NCBI GenBank assembly: GCA_016710065.1
Contig: JADJLP010000012.1
Span: 1 to 64,000 of the forward strand
Origin: Candidatus Ideonella esbjergensis
Lineage (GTDB): Bacteria > Pseudomonadota > Gammaproteobacteria > Burkholderiales > Burkholderiaceae_C
Direction: 5' to 3'
DNA length: 64,000 nucleotides
The notes beneath the pieces are model-generated. The model did not search any database. It saw only the letters and a program-made list of their open reading frames with translations, and had not been told where the DNA came from. Of this stretch, positions 55,016 through 63,156 are shown one piece after another. The translations under genes and the position numbers were made by a program. Position 1 is the first letter of the stretch. Each line of letters begins with the position of its first letter.

Positions 55016-55519
55016 ATGGAGCCGCTCTTGAACAGCCATCGCCTCACCCAATTTGGTCCGCAACCCGTGTCGGCCGACGCTGCGCCGCTGGATTTGATCT
55101 TTATTGAGGGTTTTCGCGGAGAAACCGTGATTGGCATCCACGAGAGTGAGTTGCACCGCCCGCAGCCCCTGGTGATTGATCTGCAAGCCGGACTGGCGCG
55201 CGCCATGGCCTGCAGCACCGACCACATCGCCGACACCATCGACTACGGTGTGGTGCGCTCTCGCCTGCAGGCACTGATGCAGAACCACGGTGTGACGCTG
55301 CTGGAAGCCCTGGCCGAGAAGATCGCCCAGATGTTGCTGGTGGACTTCCGCGCGGCCTGGGTGAAGGTGAAAGTGGTCAAACCCCACAAGTTTGACGATG
55401 TGGAGGCCGTGGGCGTGATGATCGAGCGCACCCAGCGCGATGCCCCCGCCGCCCAGAGCGGCCGTAGCGCCCAGGTGCTGCGCTGGATAGGCTCGGGCAT
55501 GGTGCCTGAACGAAGCTGA
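55016..55519 (+). CDS. folB: Dihydroneopterin aldolase (FolB-like) of the H4MPT cluster
   Basis: The 167-residue product matches FolB: LDLIFIEGFRGETVIGIHESELHRPQPLVIDLQAG, DTIDYGVVRSRLQALMQNHGVTLLEALAEKIAQMLL (catalytic Tyr and Glu region) and VKVKVVKPHKFDDVEAVGVMIER. It would cleave the dihydroneopterin side chain. Its position among H4MPT genes suggests a paralogue for the H4MPT pterin. It has about 20 extra residues at the N-terminus and about 20 at the C-terminus relative to typical FolB. It diverges from the regulator. Confidence 0.87.
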   Translation: MEPLLNSHRLTQFGPQPVSADAAPLDLIFIEGFRGETVIGIHESELHRPQPLVIDLQAGLARAMACSTDHIADTIDYGVVRSRLQALMQNHGVTLLEALAEKIAQMLLVDFRAAWVKVKVVKPHKFDDVEAVGVMIERTQRDAPAAQSGRSAQVLRWIGSGMVPERS

Positions 55520-55644
55520 GGTCGCCGCGCCCGTGCCCCGTTACCGGCCTCTCTGAAGGGGTGCCGCCAACAAAGCTTGGTGTTCGAAAGCGCAGCGCTG
55601 CAACAGCCGTTCTCGGCGCAAAGCCGTCATACCCGCAGCCCTCC

Positions 55645-55695
55645 GCCGTCATTCCCGCGGAGCCTGCCCCCGCGAAGGCGGGGGGCGGGAATCCA
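55645..55695. repeat. REP-type palindrome
   Basis: CCGTCATTCCCGCGGAGCC at the left, an inner CCCCCGCGAAGGCGGGGG hairpin, and GGCGGGAATCC at the right. Same family as 31421, 44234 and 49457. A partial extra copy (CCGTCATACCCGC) starts near 55624. Confidence 0.8.
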
Positions 55696-55715
55696 GGCTT
55701 TCGGCACCTGCACGA

Positions 55716-55825
55716 GATCAGGACGGCGCGGCGCATTGCTTCGCTCGTGTCCCCCTGCCTCGGCCCTGGCGGGCCTCGCCATTCCGCCTTTACCTCGCTG
55801 CGCAACACGCCCCACCGTCCTGATC
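55716..55825 (-). ncRNA. Structured element B (candidate RNA or palindromic mobile repeat)
   Basis: On the minus strand, GATCAGGACGGTGGGGCGTG and following bases pair with the complementary right arm ending GCGCCGTCCTGATC, giving about 24 bp with one mismatch and a few G-T pairs. The loop region contains TAAAGGCGGAATGG, a GGCCC-GCCA-GGGCC hairpin and GGCAGGGGGACA. This core matches element A at 55881-55977, while the stem sequences differ. Confidence 0.5.
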
Positions 55826-55880
55826 GGGCCGCTGCCGTGGCTGCTTCAGCGTTGAAGACAAAGGCGCTGGTTGGCAGAGG

Positions 55881-55977
55881 GTGTCGGGTATCCGCCCGAC
55901 GGAACTTAAGGAGGAATGCGTCACGCCCGGCGAGGGCGTGAGCCAGGGGGAGATGGAGTCGGGCGGGTACCCGGCGA
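55881..55977 (+). ncRNA. Structured element A (candidate RNA or palindromic mobile repeat)
   Basis: The left arm GTGTCGGGTATCCGCCCGAC (55881-55900) pairs with the right arm starting GTCGGGCGGGTACCCGG (55958-55977) over 19 consecutive positions, counting G-T pairs. The interior has TTAAGGAGGAATGCG, a perfect CACGCCC/GGGCGTG hairpin (55922-55940) and CCAGGGGGAGA, matching the core of element B. Confidence 0.5.
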
Positions 55978-56039
55978 CCTCTGCCCGCGACCGACTTTCG
56001 GACGACTGCAATGCGCCGAAACCCGCCGCCGAGCGCTGC

Positions 56040-56080
56040 TCAAAAAAAAGGAAGCCGGCCAACATTGCTGCTGGCCGGCC
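56040..56080 (-). terminator. Rho-independent terminator after fae
   Basis: On the minus strand, GCCGGCCA and TGGCCGGC form an 8-bp stem with a 10-base loop, then TTCC and a run of eight T. It lies about 55 bp beyond the fae stop and ends the H4MPT operon. Confidence 0.88.
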
Positions 56081-56133
56081 ACACCGCCCGGCGAGCCGGG
56101 CGGATTCTCGGAGCACCCCGCCCCTCGAAAGCT

Positions 56134-56646
56134 TTACAGGTGAGCGGCGAACGGGTGTCCGGCCGTGCCCTTCTTGGCCACCACTTCGGCGGCGCTGGGG
56201 AAGCCAGCCACAGCACGCTTGATCGACTCCTTGGTCGCGGCGTAGTTGTAGTCCTGGATCTTCTTGTCGTCTTCGGCCAGCCAGTGGATGAACACGCCCA
56301 CCGAGACGAACAGGTTGTCAGCTTCGGCGGCCGGGATGGTGCCGTCTTCCACGCAATCGGCCACCGCCATGGCCACGCCACGCTGGGCCGGGCCGAACAT
56401 CTGGACGGCCTGCTTGGCGCCCTTGATGGTGACCTTGTTGAACATCACGGTCGCGGGCTTGGTCAGCAGGTTGGGGGCAACCACGGCCAGCAGCGAAGTG
56501 AAGCCGTCCTTGTTGTTGGTCAGCGCGTTGGCGAAGGCGGATTCTGCGGCGCTGCCACGCGGGCCGATGATGAGGTCGATGTGCGCAACTTCATTGCCGT
56601 CGCCCACCAGGGACTCACCCACCATCATGCGATCGATCTTGGCCAT
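56134..56646 (-). CDS. fae: Formaldehyde-activating enzyme Fae
   Basis: The 170-residue product condenses formaldehyde with H4MPT to methylene-H4MPT, the entry step of the pathway. VGDGNEVAHIDLIIGPRG carries the catalytic His22. FANALTNNKDGFTSLLAVVAPNLLTKPATVMFNKVTIKGAKQAVQMFGPAQ and DYNYAATKESIKRAV complete the family signature. GGAG precedes the ATG. It is the last gene of the mptG-mtdB-...-fae direction but has a gap of about 105 bp and its own sigma-54-like -24 box, so it may be transcribed separately at a higher level. Confidence 0.97.
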   Translation of the reverse strand: MAKIDRMMVGESLVGDGNEVAHIDLIIGPRGSAAESAFANALTNNKDGFTSLLAVVAPNLLTKPATVMFNKVTIKGAKQAVQMFGPAQRGVAMAVADCVEDGTIPAAEADNLFVSVGVFIHWLAEDDKKIQDYNYAATKESIKRAVAGFPSAAEVVAKKGTAGHPFAAHL

Positions 56647-56719
56647 GTTTGTCTATCTCCTTCAGGGGTTCATGTGATGACAACACCAACGCGAAACGGT
56701 TGGCGCTGGCCATGCTGAT

Positions 56720-56734
56720 TCACGTTCCGTGCCA
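56720..56734 (-). promoter_or_regulatory. Possible sigma-54 promoter upstream of fae
   Basis: On the minus strand, TGGCACGGAACGTGA has a perfect -24 box, but the -12 element reads GTGA where TTGC is expected. The site also overlaps CGTGC-TGAATG-GCACG, a small inverted repeat. It is weaker than the other four sites. Confidence 0.3.
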
Positions 56735-56751
56735 TTCAGCACGATTGGCCG

Positions 56752-57702
56752 CTAGGGCTTTCCCGGCCCCCACGCCTGAGCTGGCAAACCCCCGTGCAAA
56801 CCCCAAAGCATCAGGCTGGCAACCGTCAGATCGGCACTGGTTCCGGGGTTGATGCCTTGGGCTTTCAGGGTTTCATCCCATGCCGCAAAGCCGGGCTGGG
56901 TGTCCAGGGCCTCGCCGCGCTCCGCCAGAGCCAACCAGGGGGCCGCTTGTTTCATGACACTGTGTGCCAGCGCCTCGCCGTGTTTGCGAACAATGTGTGA
57001 ATCGGGCGCGCTGGCCAGGAAGGCCAGGTAGAGGTGCTGCACCGCTGCGATGTGAGCCTTGTTGGGGGACTCCACCGTGAAGGGATCTGCGTCTAACAAG
57101 GTCAAGCCTGGCCGACTGGCCAGCACCGTCAGGCCGATCTCGAACAGGTCGGCGCCGGCATCCCGGTATTGGGCAGCAATGCGGTCACGCCCGGCGGCCA
57201 AAGCCATGGCAGCACGCAAGTTCAAACTGGGGGCTTCGCGGACATCTTGTTGGGGCGCGTCGCCCAAGCCACCCGGCCTGGCCAGGGCGATGGCGCGGTA
57301 GGCATGCTCAGCGTCGGCCACGGTCAAATCGCCCATCAGCCCTCGCCAAGCCTGGCGCAGCGCTGTGGTGGTGGCGGGCTGGCCGTCCGCCGGCAAGGCC
57401 TCGAACGCCAGCGCCGAGGGCGCGCACAGCAGCACGATGCCCAGGTTGGTGTTGCAGCCCACAGCCGCCTGCGTGGCTCGCACGGCGCCCTCGATGCGCG
57501 CGCCCACCGTGGCACCCGGCGTGCACAGCGGGCCGGCACAGGCCTGAGCGCTGTCAAGGAACATTCGCGCCTGCATGCGGTGGCCAGCCGAGTGACGGCT
57601 GACATTGCCAGGCTTGCGCACCGCCACGTCCCAGGCGCAGGCGCGCAGGAAGACAGCTTGCGCCCTGGCCGCAGCCTGGGCCGCGTTCACAGACTCAGGC
57701 AC
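56752..57702 (-). CDS. CitG/MdcB-like triphosphoribosyl-dephospho-CoA synthase family protein
   Basis: The 316-residue helical product resembles the CitG family: AFLRACAWDVAVRKPGNVSRHS, GATVGARIEGAVRATQAAVGCNTNLGIVLLCAPSALA, FTVESPNKAHIAAVQHLYLAFLASAPDSHIVRKHG and NPGTSADLTVASLMLWGL. CitG-type enzymes transfer a phosphoribosyl group. Homologues occur in methylotroph H4MPT clusters, where a ribosyl-transfer role in cofactor synthesis is plausible but unproven. The GTG at 57702 overlaps the upstream gene by 8 bp. Confidence 0.82.
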   Translation of the reverse strand: MPESVNAAQAAARAQAVFLRACAWDVAVRKPGNVSRHSAGHRMQARMFLDSAQACAGPLCTPGATVGARIEGAVRATQAAVGCNTNLGIVLLCAPSALAFEALPADGQPATTTALRQAWRGLMGDLTVADAEHAYRAIALARPGGLGDAPQQDVREAPSLNLRAAMALAAGRDRIAAQYRDAGADLFEIGLTVLASRPGLTLLDADPFTVESPNKAHIAAVQHLYLAFLASAPDSHIVRKHGEALAHSVMKQAAPWLALAERGEALDTQPGFAAWDETLKAQGINPGTSADLTVASLMLWGLHGGLPAQAWGPGKP

Positions 57703-58630
57703 GGCGCTCGCGCTCGGCGGAAGCCAGCTTGCGGTCCAGCAAATCGCCCACGATGGCACGGGCGATGTTGAAGCCGGTCACCTTCTGCAGGCCGTGCCAG
57801 GCGGCCACGCCGTTCACTTCCACCACCAGCACCGGGTCTGGGCCGTGGCTGGGCAGCAGGTCGACCCCGGCGTAGTCCATGTCCAGCGCCGCCGCCGCTC
57901 CTTGAGCCAGCCGCGCCAACTCAGGCGTCAACTCGGTCGGCTCGCAGCGCGCCCCCTGGGCCACGTTGTGCACCCAGTGCTGGCTCACGCGGCGCATGGC
58001 CGTCACCGCCTTGCCGCCGATGACCATCACCCGCCAGTCGTAGCCCGGCGTTTGAGTGGGCGGCACAAAGCGCTGCAAATAGGCCAGGTGGCCGTATTCA
58101 CCCTTCAGCGAGGGCAGCGCATGGTGCGCGCCGTTCACCTCGCCCACCAGGGCCAGGCCCTTGCCTTGCGAGCCGAACAGCGGCTTGAGCACCAGCGCAT
58201 GGCCGGCCGCGCCTTCGCGCATAAGGATGCGGCGCGCACGCGCTTCCGATTCAGTGGCCCAGGTCGGCGGCGTGGGAATGCGTGCGGCCCGCAGCAGCAG
58301 GCTGGTCATGGATTTGTCGACGCTGCGCTCGATGGCCCGGGCGTCGTTGTAGACCGGCACACCCAGCTCGCGCAGCGCATGCAGGATGCCCAGGCGTTTG
58401 GTGACGGCCTCGAAACTGCCACCGGCGATGCCACGCACCAGCACGGCGTCGGGCAGTTCCTTGCCAAAGCCGGGGATGGCCAGGCCATGCCAACTGGCCG
58501 CCGTGTCGATGTCGCAGTCTTCCAGATCCACACAGCGGCCCACCGCGCCGCGCGCGCGCAGGGCCGCCTGCAACTGGCGGGTGTGCCAGCCGGTCTCGTC
58601 GGCCATGATGGCCACGCGCAGCTGGGTCAT
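57695..58630 (-). CDS. RimK-like ATP-grasp ligase, probable H4MPT glutamate ligase (MptN-like)
   Basis: The 311-residue product is a RimK-type ATP-grasp enzyme: ALVLKPLFGSQGKGLALV (nucleotide loop), YLQRFVPPTQTPGYDWRVMVIGGKAVTAMRR and AGVDLLPSHGPDPVLVVEVNGVAAWHGLQ (metal ligands). Archaeal MptN adds glutamate to H4MPT, and this gene is a positional counterpart. Polyglutamylation of methylofuran is another possible role. It starts 2 bp after the mch stop. Confidence 0.82.
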   Translation of the reverse strand: MTQLRVAIMADETGWHTRQLQAALRARGAVGRCVDLEDCDIDTAASWHGLAIPGFGKELPDAVLVRGIAGGSFEAVTKRLGILHALRELGVPVYNDARAIERSVDKSMTSLLLRAARIPTPPTWATESEARARRILMREGAAGHALVLKPLFGSQGKGLALVGEVNGAHHALPSLKGEYGHLAYLQRFVPPTQTPGYDWRVMVIGGKAVTAMRRVSQHWVHNVAQGARCEPTELTPELARLAQGAAAALDMDYAGVDLLPSHGPDPVLVVEVNGVAAWHGLQKVTGFNIARAIVGDLLDRKLASAERERRA

Positions 58631-58631
58631 G

Positions 58632-59642
58632 TCATGCCTCGCTGCACCACAGGCCCAGCAGCAGTGGCATGTTGAGCTTGCCGGCATGCCAGGTCTGGCC
58701 ACTGGGCAAATGGCTCACGTACACCTCGGCCGGGGCGAACAGCGCCGGGTCGATCTTGTAGAAGTCGTATTCCACGGCCTGGAAGATGTCGGCGAAGCCA
58801 CGCCCGTAGTCTTTGGAGTTGTGACTGGGCAGGCGCTTGGCCAGGTCCAGCGCGGCCTCGGCCGTGCCGCGCACGCTCAAGCGCACCGTGCCACCGTAGA
58901 GGATGGCGTCATTGGTGCGGCCCATGGCCTGCACGCCATCGGCCGTGGGCGATGGCAGAGGCGCGCGGGCACTGCCGTCGGCGATGTCAGCCAACGCAAA
59001 GCCGCATTCATGGGCCTTGTGCAGCGCCACCTCCAGCACCCGCGCCACCACCTGGGTGGTGCCGGCCAGGCTGCTGGTGGGGGTGAGGATGATGGTGAGT
59101 TGCTCAGGCTGCAGGCCGCAGTCGCGCAGCACTTTTTGCACCACCACGGTCGGGGGCACGCGGTCCACCTCCAGCACGATGACGCCACTGGCGGATTTGT
59201 CTCGGTAGCCCAGCTCGGTGAACAAGGCCTCCTTGCCGGCCAGCGCGCGCGCCGGGCCCGAGCCCAGCGAGAAGAATTTCTTGCCACCGGTTTCTTCCTT
59301 GCTGGCGGCCAGACTCCAGCCCGCGTACTGGCTGCCCAGGCAGGCAAGCACGGGCTGGGCGCTGTGCACCTCCAGCCAGTCGGGCCAGTCGGCACGGCCG
59401 TCGCAGGCCAGGCGCACGCGGCCCAGGCCGCCCATGCAGATCTCGCCGATCAAGGTGCCGGCGGCCACGCTGCCGGGCGCCTCGATGCCGGCATCGACGA
59501 TGCACACCCCGCTGGCGTCGCGCTGCACACGCACACCCAGCACATCGGCATCACGCAGCAGGGCCTGCACCAGCGGCGCGGCCAGCGTGTTCACGCTCAA
59601 GGGGGATGAAGCCCAGGCGGCTTCGTGGGGAGTGGTGCTCAT
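58632..59642 (-). CDS. mch: Methenyl-H4MPT cyclohydrolase Mch
   Basis: The 336-residue product converts methenyl-H4MPT to formyl-H4MPT. Family segments: GTLIGEICMGGLGRVRLA, AQPVLACLGSQYAGWSL, FFSLGSGPARALAGKE, ITIILTPTSSLAGTTQVVARVLEVALHK, GRTNDAILYGGTVRL and PSHNSKDYGRGFADIFQAVEYDFYKIDPALFAPAEV. Length is typical. It overlaps the upstream ATP-grasp gene by 4 bp. Confidence 0.96.
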   Translation of the reverse strand: MSTTPHEAAWASSPLSVNTLAAPLVQALLRDADVLGVRVQRDASGVCIVDAGIEAPGSVAAGTLIGEICMGGLGRVRLACDGRADWPDWLEVHSAQPVLACLGSQYAGWSLAASKEETGGKKFFSLGSGPARALAGKEALFTELGYRDKSASGVIVLEVDRVPPTVVVQKVLRDCGLQPEQLTIILTPTSSLAGTTQVVARVLEVALHKAHECGFALADIADGSARAPLPSPTADGVQAMGRTNDAILYGGTVRLSVRGTAEAALDLAKRLPSHNSKDYGRGFADIFQAVEYDFYKIDPALFAPAEVYVSHLPSGQTWHAGKLNMPLLLGLWCSEA

Positions 59643-60781
59643 GGGGTGCTCTCCAATGCGTTCAACAATTCTTGACTGGCATGCTGCAAATGCTCGCTCA
59701 GGGCCTGCGCTTCGGCGCCCTTGGCGCCGAGGGTGCATACCGGGTCGCCGGCGTTCAGATTCACTGCTGCGTTCGGCACATCATGCACGCCGGGCCAGGT
59801 GGCCAGCAGGGCCAGGCGCTGCGCGTTCAATGGCAGCGTGCGACGGGCCAGCACGTAGCGCTGCGCATGCGCCTGACCGCCGCCGCTCAGCGCCTGGGCC
59901 GCGTCGCCCAGCGGCAAGTGCCCGTGCTGGCAGGCCGCGAGATGGGCGTCGAACAAGCCGCCCGCCTGGCCATACATCGACACGCTGGCGGGCGGCCGGG
60001 GGTTGAGTTCCAGCACCAGGATGTCTTCGCCTTGCAGCAGGAAATCCACCCCGCACAGGCCGCGCAACCCGAAGTGGTTTGCCAGACAGTTGGCAATGCC
60101 CTGCAGCGCCGTGCCAGTGCGGCCTGGCAGCGCCAAAGGGCCGGCCACGCCCACGAAGACATGCGGGCGGCCATGCCAGGAGCGGGTCTGTTGCGTGTTC
60201 ACGCCCAGCACCTGCGCCCGCTGGCCATTGGCCAGCAGGGTCACGGACATGGGCTGGCCCGGCACCTCGCATTGCCAGTACTGACCAGGCGCGGGCGGAT
60301 CGGTGTCGTCCACCTGGGCCGGCCGCACATGCCAGCCACCACAGGCGTGGGCGTCCTTGCGCAGCCAGCCTTCGGGCCATTCGGGCCGGCGGTAGCGCAC
60401 GGCGGGGTGGGCAATGCCATAGCCCTGCAGGGCCGCAAAGAAGCGCTGCGGGTCGCGCACTGCGGCCACCGAGGTGGGCGTGGCCCCCCACAGCGGCAGC
60501 ACGGCCGCGCCCGCCGCCAGCAGGTCGGGCAGGCCATCGAACCCGCTGCCATAGACCCAGCCCTGTACGCCCTGCCTCGCTGCGCTACGCAGTGCAGCCA
60601 GCAAGCGCTCGGCATCCATGCGCAGTGCCTTGCCGTCACCGACGCCCGCCCAACCCAGGCTGGCGGCGGCCCGTGTGTCGCGGTCGCCAAACAGGTCCAG
60701 CGCCAGCACCTCGTGGCCGTCGCGCTGCGCGGCCTCGGCCAGCGCGCGGGCCGACAGCGCGGCCACGGCGATGCGGGCCAT
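59639..60781 (-). CDS. ATP-grasp protein of the H4MPT cluster, substrate unknown
   Basis: The 380-residue product has an N-terminal Rossmann-like region (MARIAVAALSARALAEAAQRDGHEVLALDLFGD). A diverged ATP-grasp core follows, with WLRKDAHACGGWHVRP, YWQCEVPGQPMSVTLL and LRGLCGVDFLLQGEDILVLELNPRPPASVSMYG, where the metal ligands are intact. Homologues sit in H4MPT/MFR clusters of many methylotrophs. It probably makes an amide or peptide bond in cofactor assembly. A third cluster ATP-grasp, after mfnD and the mptN-like gene, implies three different ligations. Confidence 0.8.
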   Translation of the reverse strand: MARIAVAALSARALAEAAQRDGHEVLALDLFGDRDTRAAASLGWAGVGDGKALRMDAERLLAALRSAARQGVQGWVYGSGFDGLPDLLAAGAAVLPLWGATPTSVAAVRDPQRFFAALQGYGIAHPAVRYRRPEWPEGWLRKDAHACGGWHVRPAQVDDTDPPAPGQYWQCEVPGQPMSVTLLANGQRAQVLGVNTQQTRSWHGRPHVFVGVAGPLALPGRTGTALQGIANCLANHFGLRGLCGVDFLLQGEDILVLELNPRPPASVSMYGQAGGLFDAHLAACQHGHLPLGDAAQALSGGGQAHAQRYVLARRTLPLNAQRLALLATWPGVHDVPNAAVNLNAGDPVCTLGAKGAEAQALSEHLQHASQELLNALESTP

Positions 60782-60892
60782 GGATTCAGTCCCTGCCGGA
60801 CCGCCCCAAAGGGACTGAAGCCCCAAGGGTCGCGAAGTGGCCCCTGAGGTGCCCTGGGGGCAGCGAACAACGTGAGCGCAGGGGCATCACGT

Positions 60893-61801
60893 TCAGCCGC
60901 CGGATGCGGCCAGGTGCTGGCGCGCCACCTCGAAGGCGTCAAGGAAGCTCAACACCACGGGCTTGTCGGCCTTGATCATCTGCAGCAGCAGCTTCTGCTG
61001 GGTCTGGTACTTCACGTTGCCCACGGCCAGCGCACCGATGCCCACCGCGCTGGTGCCGGCCAGCGGCGCGGCGTTGTCCATCACGCCCACGCCGGCAATG
61101 CCCTCTGGCGGCACGGCGTTCACGTCGGCGGCCACCTTCAGGTGCGTGGCAAAGGCCAGGTCTTCCTTGGACACCACCTGCACGCCGGCGGCCGCACAGG
61201 CCAGCAGCACGTCGGCCTCGGCGATGGAGGTGCGCACGGCAGCGCGGTCGCCGCCCGACAGGCCGTGCAAGGTGACGCCAAAGCGCTGGCCCGTTTGCTG
61301 GGCCGCCTCTTCGGCGATGTCGATGCCGTTGCGGCTGGACAAGCTCACCTGTGCTCCCGCCGTGGCCGCCAGCACGCCGGCAATGCGGCCCACCGGGCCC
61401 ATGCCACCGAGGATGACCACGCGCTGGCCTTGCAGCCCGCAGCCGTGGTGCTTTCTCAATGCCGCCTCGACACAGGCCACCATGGCGGCGGCGGTGGTGT
61501 ACGAACCGCTGGGGTCGGCCATCAGCGAGACGGCGAACGGCGGCACCATGGCCTTGCGGGCTTTTTCCAGCATGTCGGCGGCCAGCAGCGCGTCGCGCCC
61601 GCCGATGAAGATGGCCGTGCGTGCCAGGCCCTTGGGGCTGCGCGAAAAGATGGCGTCTTGGGTGAGCGCGGCAACGCTGTCCAGGCCCACTTCGCAGTAG
61701 GGCGGCAGCATGTCGTAGCCGGCGTCGGCGGCCATGTTGACGTCGAACGGGCTCATCTGCTTGCCCGGCGTGAACATGTGGAGGATGGTGGGACGTTCCA
61801 T
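60893..61801 (-). CDS. mtdB: NAD(P)-dependent methylene-H4MPT dehydrogenase MtdB
   Basis: The 302-residue product oxidises methylene-H4MPT to methenyl-H4MPT. Diagnostic parts: ILHMFTPGKQMSPFDVNMAADAGYD, AIFIGGRDALLAADMLE, FAVSLMADPSGSYTTAAAMVACVE, the Rossmann loop VVILGGMGPVGRIAGVLAA and VAADVNAVPPEGIAGVGVMDN. Relatedness to MtdA is expected, but the H4MPT context argues for MtdB. It lies 111 bp upstream of the ATP-grasp gene and 29 bp after mptG. Confidence 0.95.
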   Translation of the reverse strand: MERPTILHMFTPGKQMSPFDVNMAADAGYDMLPPYCEVGLDSVAALTQDAIFSRSPKGLARTAIFIGGRDALLAADMLEKARKAMVPPFAVSLMADPSGSYTTAAAMVACVEAALRKHHGCGLQGQRVVILGGMGPVGRIAGVLAATAGAQVSLSSRNGIDIAEEAAQQTGQRFGVTLHGLSGGDRAAVRTSIAEADVLLACAAAGVQVVSKEDLAFATHLKVAADVNAVPPEGIAGVGVMDNAAPLAGTSAVGIGALAVGNVKYQTQQKLLLQMIKADKPVVLSFLDAFEVARQHLAASGG

Positions 61802-61830
61802 GTGTGAACTCAAGAAATTGAAGGTTGGGA

Positions 61831-62961
61831 TCAGTGCGTGCGCCAGGGCGTGCTGCCCGGCTGGGCCCAGCGCCACAGGCTTTCGGCGCTGGCGTGGCCA
61901 CGTGCGGGCTCGGGCTGGCGTGAATCGGCCACCAGCGCACCCACGTTGCGCGGCGCCACCACGCTGAGCAGCAGGCCATCGGCCACCTGGCCCGCTGCCT
62001 TGGCGGCCAACACCAGGCGCTGCGCATGCTCGGCCGTGGGCACGATGGCGAAGGCCGTGGGGCCCCAGGAGCTTTGGCCCACCGCCGCCGGCGCGCCCGC
62101 CACCGACTGGGCGCTGGCCGCCAGCCAGCGCATCAAGCGGCCCACGGCGGGGCTGGTGTAGGGCTCGCCGTCTTGCGCCGGGGCGAAGTGCTCGCCCAGC
62201 AGGGTCTGGATCTGGCTCACGCCAGAGGCGAAAGCCGCGAAGTCGTTGTTGGCCGCACCGGGCAGCACCTGCATCAAGGCCTGGTGGCACAGGTCGGCTG
62301 ACTCAGCCTGGCTGAGCGGCTTCAGGCGCGCCAGTGCGGCGCGCTCTTCGGCACCCGAGAGGCCGCGCCTCGCCGGGTCCATCGCCATCAGCACCCGCCA
62401 GGCCGCTGGCACCGCCAGGCGAGAGAGGATGGGTGCCGGCGCGCCGTCAGGGCTGGGGCCGCCATCAAGCAGCAGGCCGCCGTGGTCAAAGCCTGCGATT
62501 CCGATGCCCGAGCGCAGGCCGCGCCCCAGGCCATGGGCCAGCGTGGCGCTGGAGAGCTGCAGGCCATGCCAGCGGGCAAAGGCTCGGCCCACGGCCAGCG
62601 CCAGCTGCGTGCCCGAGCCCAGCCCGGCATGGGCCGGCAAGGTGTGCGCCAGCTGCAGGCGCAGCGGCGCCGGCTGGCCGGTGCGCAGCTTCATGGCCTG
62701 CAGATGCGCCATGGCGCGCTCGCCCTCGGCCTGGGCCTCAGGCGTGGCGGCGCTGAGCTCGTCGGTGGGGCCGGTGGCAGCGGAAAGCTCCACCCGCGTG
62801 TGCCAGTCCTCCACCACCAGGCCCAGGCTGCCAAAGCGCCGGCCCAGCGTGGCGGCGGGGTCCAGAAAGCCCAGGTGCAAGCGGCCTGGGGCTTGCACGC
62901 TCACCACCCGCGCGGGGTGATGGGGGGTGTCGGGGGACGGGGGTTCAGCAGATCGCATCAT
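61831..62961 (-). CDS. mptG: Beta-ribofuranosylaminobenzene 5'-phosphate synthase MptG
   Basis: The product is up to 376 residues and catalyses the first committed H4MPT step, joining pABA to PRPP with loss of CO2 and PPi. It belongs to the GHMP kinase fold: VQAPGRLHLGFLDP, LPAHAGLGSGTQLALAVGRAFARWHG, GRGLRSGIGIAGFDHGGLLLDGG and VGQSSWGPTAFAIV. ATGs at 62961 and 62958 are possible starts. A sigma-54 site predicts transcription from about 62959, so the GTG at 62907 or 62904, just before the conserved VQAPGRLHLGF, may be the true start. It heads the mptG-to-citG-like operon. Confidence 0.93.
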   Translation of the reverse strand: MMRSAEPPSPDTPHHPARVVSVQAPGRLHLGFLDPAATLGRRFGSLGLVVEDWHTRVELSAATGPTDELSAATPEAQAEGERAMAHLQAMKLRTGQPAPLRLQLAHTLPAHAGLGSGTQLALAVGRAFARWHGLQLSSATLAHGLGRGLRSGIGIAGFDHGGLLLDGGPSPDGAPAPILSRLAVPAAWRVLMAMDPARRGLSGAEERAALARLKPLSQAESADLCHQALMQVLPGAANNDFAAFASGVSQIQTLLGEHFAPAQDGEPYTSPAVGRLMRWLAASAQSVAGAPAAVGQSSWGPTAFAIVPTAEHAQRLVLAAKAAGQVADGLLLSVVAPRNVGALVADSRQPEPARGHASAESLWRWAQPGSTPWRTH

Positions 62962-62969
62962 CAATCAGT

Positions 62970-62986
62970 AGCAATCGGTGTTCCCA
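62970..62986 (-). promoter_or_regulatory. Sigma-54 promoter upstream of mptG
   Basis: On the minus strand, TGGGAACACCGATTGCT has GG (62984-62983) and GC (62972-62971) ten bases apart, a perfect TTGCT -12 box and a -24 box one base from GGCAC. ACACCGATTGC is shared exactly with the fhcB site. The 190 bp between mptG and dedA otherwise show only G/C-rich palindromes. Confidence 0.6.
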
Positions 62987-63156
62987 AGGCCCTGTGGTGA
63001 ACCCTGAGTCGGCAACCCATCCACAGGCGGCGGCCTCCCCGGCGACCCCACTGCCAATGCCGCTTTGCACGGCCTGACCGGGTTGGCAGCGCCAGCGAGG
63101 CGCCTTTGATTTGTGCCGACCCGTGAACAGACTGTCACCGGCCAGCGCCATCAGCA

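Larger units (their letters stand above)
55520..56133. other. Long intergenic region with palindromic elements, no gene
   Basis: This 614-bp gap between folB and fae has no convincing gene. It contains a REP-type palindrome (about 55645-55695), two structured elements in opposite orientation (55716-55825 and 55881-55977), a C/G hairpin at 56084-56104 and the fae terminator. It appears to be a landing site for small repeats. Confidence 0.8.
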
